DNA of 23,855 bases, taken from contig NZ_JAOQJD010000017.1 in assembly GCF_025566985.1 (NCBI RefSeq), positions 1 to 23,855 of the forward strand, read 5' to 3'. Positions 21,956 through 23,855 of this stretch are shown here, one piece after another. The stretch is from Aedoeadaptatus acetigenes. GTDB lineage: Bacteria > Bacillota > Clostridia > Tissierellales > Peptoniphilaceae. A program made the translations under genes and the position numbers. The notes under the pieces were generated by a model, which did not search any database, had not been told where the DNA came from, and saw only the letters and a list, made by a program, of their open reading frames with translations. Positions within the stretch are counted from its first letter, which is position 1. The number at the start of each line of letters is the position of its first letter.

Positions 21956-23707
21956 TTGAGTTACGACGGAACGATGACAAAGGCGGTGGCCGAGGAATTA
22001 GACAGTCGCTTTACCGGCGGCAAGATCGACAAGATCTACCAGCCCCAAGACGATACCTTGGTTTTAAATCTCAGGAGCAAGACGGATCGGGGGAGCCTCT
22101 TGCTTTCCGCTTCTGCGAACAATCCCTGCGCCTACATTACGGAGAAAAAATTCAAAAATCCTCAAACGCCGCCGGCTTTTTGCATGCTTCTCAGAAAGCA
22201 TTTGGAATCGGCCACCATTAATGCCATCGAGCAGGTGGAAATGGACCGCATTATAAAAATCAAAGTCGACGGTTTCAACGAGCTTTTCGACCGCGTGGAA
22301 AAGACGCTGGTCATCGAAATGATGGGCCGCTACTCCAATATTATTCTTCTCGACGAAAACAATACCATTCTCGACGCCTTAAAGCGCATCAATCGCTCCA
22401 TGAGCCGCGTGCGGGAAGTGCTCCCGGGGGGAAGCTACACTTTGGAGGGCATTGTGGACAGGACCAATCCCCTGAAGGAGACGAAGGGGGATTTTATGGC
22501 GCGGCTCCACGAAAGCGAAGGCACGTCTCTGAAAAACTTTTTTATTCGCAACTATTTAGGCGTCTCGCCTCTTATCGCCAGAGAAATCGCCTACCGAGCC
22601 GGGGGAAGCGACAAAGATCCGGTGAAGCTTTTTTCGTCTGAAGATTTGTACGGCGCCTTTCACTCCCTTTTTTCCGAAATCGCCGCATCGGAATTCAGGC
22701 CCCAAAGCATTTCAGACGCCGGCCACATTATCGCCTTTTCCGCCGTGAATTTAACCCACTACCCGGAGGAGAGCAAGACGTTTTACAACGGGCCTTCGGC
22801 GCTTCTTGACCACACCTTCTCCGCCCGGGTCTTGGAAGACAGGGTGCGACAAAAGAGCCAGAATCTGAACAAACAGATTAAAAACCATTTAGAGCGGGCC
22901 CTTCATAAACAGGAAAAAATGGAATTTGAACTCCGGGATGCGAAAGACCGCCAAAAATACAAGGTCTACGGCGATTTAATCTCTTCCAACGCGTGGAAAA
23001 TCCAGCGCGGCGCCGGGGAAGTCACGTTGGAAAATTTTTACGACGATATGAATCCCTTGACGATTCCCCTGGACGAAACGAAAGACGGCATTCAAAATGC
23101 GGCCCGCTACTATAAAAAATACACGAAATTAAAACACGCGGAAAAGCTTTTGGCCGACCGCATCGATAAAAACCGAAACACCATTCGCTATTTGGATGCC
23201 ATGCTCTACAATCTCGACGATGCCGAATCCATCGACGAAGTGGACGCCATACAGGAGGAGTTTCGTGAAGATTTCCTGAAGAAAAAATACAAGGGCCACG
23301 GGGAAAACAAAAAAAAGAAAAAGAAAGAACCCGAGTACCTGACCTTCACTTCCTCTGAAGGCTTTGCCATGTACGTCGGCAGAAACAACCGCCAAAATCA
23401 GGAACTCACCCTGAAATTTGCACGAAAAGACGATCTGTGGTTCCACGTGAAAAACGGCCCGGGCAGTCACGTCATCGTAAAAACCGAGGGCGAGGAAGTG
23501 GGCGAGGCCACGATTTACGAAGGCGCCGCCCTGGCCGCCTATTACAGTCGCGCCCGTCAATCCGCCCACGTGGACGTGGACTATACAAAGCGGCAATTTA
23601 TACGCCGCCATCCTTCCAATCAGCCGGGTCTCGTCCTCTACACGGACTTTTCCACGGTGGCGGTGACGCCGGAAAAAGAAATCATCGACAAATTAAAAAC
23701 CAAATAA
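21956..23707 (+). CDS. rqcH: Ribosome quality control factor RqcH (Rqc2/NEMF homolog; YloA)
   Basis: RqcH binds 50S subunits blocked by nascent chain-tRNA and recruits alanyl-tRNA to add C-terminal alanine tails that mark the chain for degradation. The 583-residue protein has an NFACT-N domain containing the diagnostic D97-R98 pair (in EMDRIIKIKV), helical and coiled-coil regions (about 280-440), a lysine-rich linker (KKKKKK, about 452-457) and an NFACT-R domain with DLWFHVKNGPGSHV. The start is TTG (21956-21958): AGGGAGGT lies 5 bases upstream and SYDGTMTKAV matches the family N-terminus, while the nearby ATG at 21921 is out of frame. It is often annotated as 'fibronectin-binding protein'. 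It is divergent from yicC, as yloA and yicC (yloC) are neighbours in B. subtilis. Confidence 0.95.
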   Translation: MSYDGTMTKAVAEELDSRFTGGKIDKIYQPQDDTLVLNLRSKTDRGSLLLSASANNPCAYITEKKFKNPQTPPAFCMLLRKHLESATINAIEQVEMDRIIKIKVDGFNELFDRVEKTLVIEMMGRYSNIILLDENNTILDALKRINRSMSRVREVLPGGSYTLEGIVDRTNPLKETKGDFMARLHESEGTSLKNFFIRNYLGVSPLIAREIAYRAGGSDKDPVKLFSSEDLYGAFHSLFSEIAASEFRPQSISDAGHIIAFSAVNLTHYPEESKTFYNGPSALLDHTFSARVLEDRVRQKSQNLNKQIKNHLERALHKQEKMEFELRDAKDRQKYKVYGDLISSNAWKIQRGAGEVTLENFYDDMNPLTIPLDETKDGIQNAARYYKKYTKLKHAEKLLADRIDKNRNTIRYLDAMLYNLDDAESIDEVDAIQEEFREDFLKKKYKGHGENKKKKKKEPEYLTFTSSEGFAMYVGRNNRQNQELTLKFARKDDLWFHVKNGPGSHVIVKTEGEEVGEATIYEGAALAAYYSRARQSAHVDVDYTKRQFIRRHPSNQPGLVLYTDFSTVAVTPEKEIIDKLKTK

Positions 23708-23718
23708 GTTTCTTCATG

Positions 23719-23746
23719 AAAAAATCGGACCCCGCAGGATCCGATT
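23719..23746 (-). terminator. Minus-strand intrinsic terminator (convergent gene)
   Basis: In minus-strand RNA AAUCGGAUCC pairs with GGGUCCGAUU over 10 bp around a UGCG loop, followed by a U-run (plus 23724-23719). The one wobble pair is U-G in minus RNA but would be a C-A mismatch in plus RNA, and only the minus side has the U-tract. It therefore serves a transcript coming from the right of the window. Confidence 0.75.
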
Positions 23747-23754
23747 CAGACTGC

Positions 23755-23794
23755 AGACAAACTCCGAATAAAACTCGGGGTTTGTCTCTTTTTT
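23755..23794 (+). terminator. Intrinsic terminator of rqcH
   Basis: AGACAAACTCCGA (23755-23767) pairs with TCGGGGTTTGTCT (23775-23787) over 13 bp, around a 7-base loop, followed by CTTTTTT. The single wobble is U-G in plus-strand RNA, a mismatch in minus RNA. It begins 47 bases after the rqcH stop. Confidence 0.88.
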
Positions 23795-23855
23795 ATGTAT
23801 TTTTTCCATAAATCAGCAAAAGAAGGGCCGCAGTTTCCCCTCTCCCGATCTCTTC
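23793..23855 (-). CDS. Possible 3' end of a convergent minus-strand gene (partial)
   Basis: Minus-strand bases 23855 to 23793 read as 20 codons without a stop, ending in LLLLIYGKNT and TAA. A minus-strand terminator (23719-23746) lies downstream, which is what a convergent gene should have. The fragment is too short to identify. Another minus-strand frame is open to about position 23746 and ends next to the same terminator, so the frame is uncertain. Confidence 0.25.
   Translation of the reverse strand, partial: EEIGRGETAALLLLIYGKNT

Noticed and set aside
1..23855. CRISPR arrays, tRNA/rRNA genes, riboswitches, prophage or defence cassettes
   Set aside because: No regularly spaced direct repeats, no tRNA-like cloverleaf in the short intergenic gaps, no leader long enough for a riboswitch, and every long frame is assigned to a housekeeping gene or its shadow.

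Overview
The window is a conserved housekeeping segment of a Firmicutes chromosome with one insertion-sequence remnant at its left edge. Its gene order closely follows the Bacillus subtilis yloA/yicC-gmk-rpoZ-coaBC-priA-def-fmt-rsmB-rlmN-prpC-prkC-rsgA-rpe-thiN-rpmB-yloU-yloV-recG series, with the clostridial addition of a YugP-type zinc metallopeptidase between fmt and rsmB. Roughly balanced GC, many GCC/GGC codons, strong GGAGG ribosome binding sites and no spoVM suggest a non-sporulating anaerobe of the Clostridia/Tissierellia (perhaps Peptoniphilaceae). This assignment is inference; no rRNA is present to confirm it.

Layout. Bases 1-410 are the right end of an ISL3-family element (transposase C-terminus, a terminator and the terminal inverted repeat). 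It abuts the stop codon of a minus-strand operon that reads yloU (Asp23/Gls24) - fakA-like DAK2 protein - recG - rsmD - coaD - small coiled-coil protein (6002 down to 416). A divergent promoter region (6003-6142) separates this operon from plus-strand rpmB (L28) and a D-2-hydroxyacid dehydrogenase (6393-7340). A bidirectional terminator at about 7348-7374 separates the dehydrogenase from a 15-gene minus-strand operon running from 21895 down to 7392: yicC - gmk - rpoZ - coaBC - priA - def - fmt - yugP - rsmB - rlmN - stp - prkC - rsgA - rpe - thiN. Divergent from yicC is rqcH (21956-23707, TTG start), followed by two strand-specific terminators and possibly the 3' tip of a convergent gene.

How the genes work together. 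Most genes serve ribosome and protein synthesis: Fmt and Def handle N-formylation and deformylation, RsmB, RsmD and RlmN methylate rRNA, RsgA matures the 30S subunit, L28 is structural, and RqcH rescues stalled 50S subunits. CoaBC and CoaD make coenzyme A, ThiN makes thiamine diphosphate, Gmk makes GDP, and RpoZ is the RNA polymerase omega subunit. Stp and PrkC form a phosphatase/kinase pair that senses cell-wall fragments. RecG and PriA restart replication forks.

The long operons are tightly packed; five junctions are 1-base TAATG/TGATG overlaps. I found no CRISPR array, tRNA, prophage, toxin-antitoxin or defence cassette, and no clearly new system. The most interesting signals are regulatory: terminator hairpins sit exactly at the stop codons upstream of recG and priA, the IS insertion touches a stop codon, and a back-to-back terminator pair carries strand-diagnostic wobble pairs.
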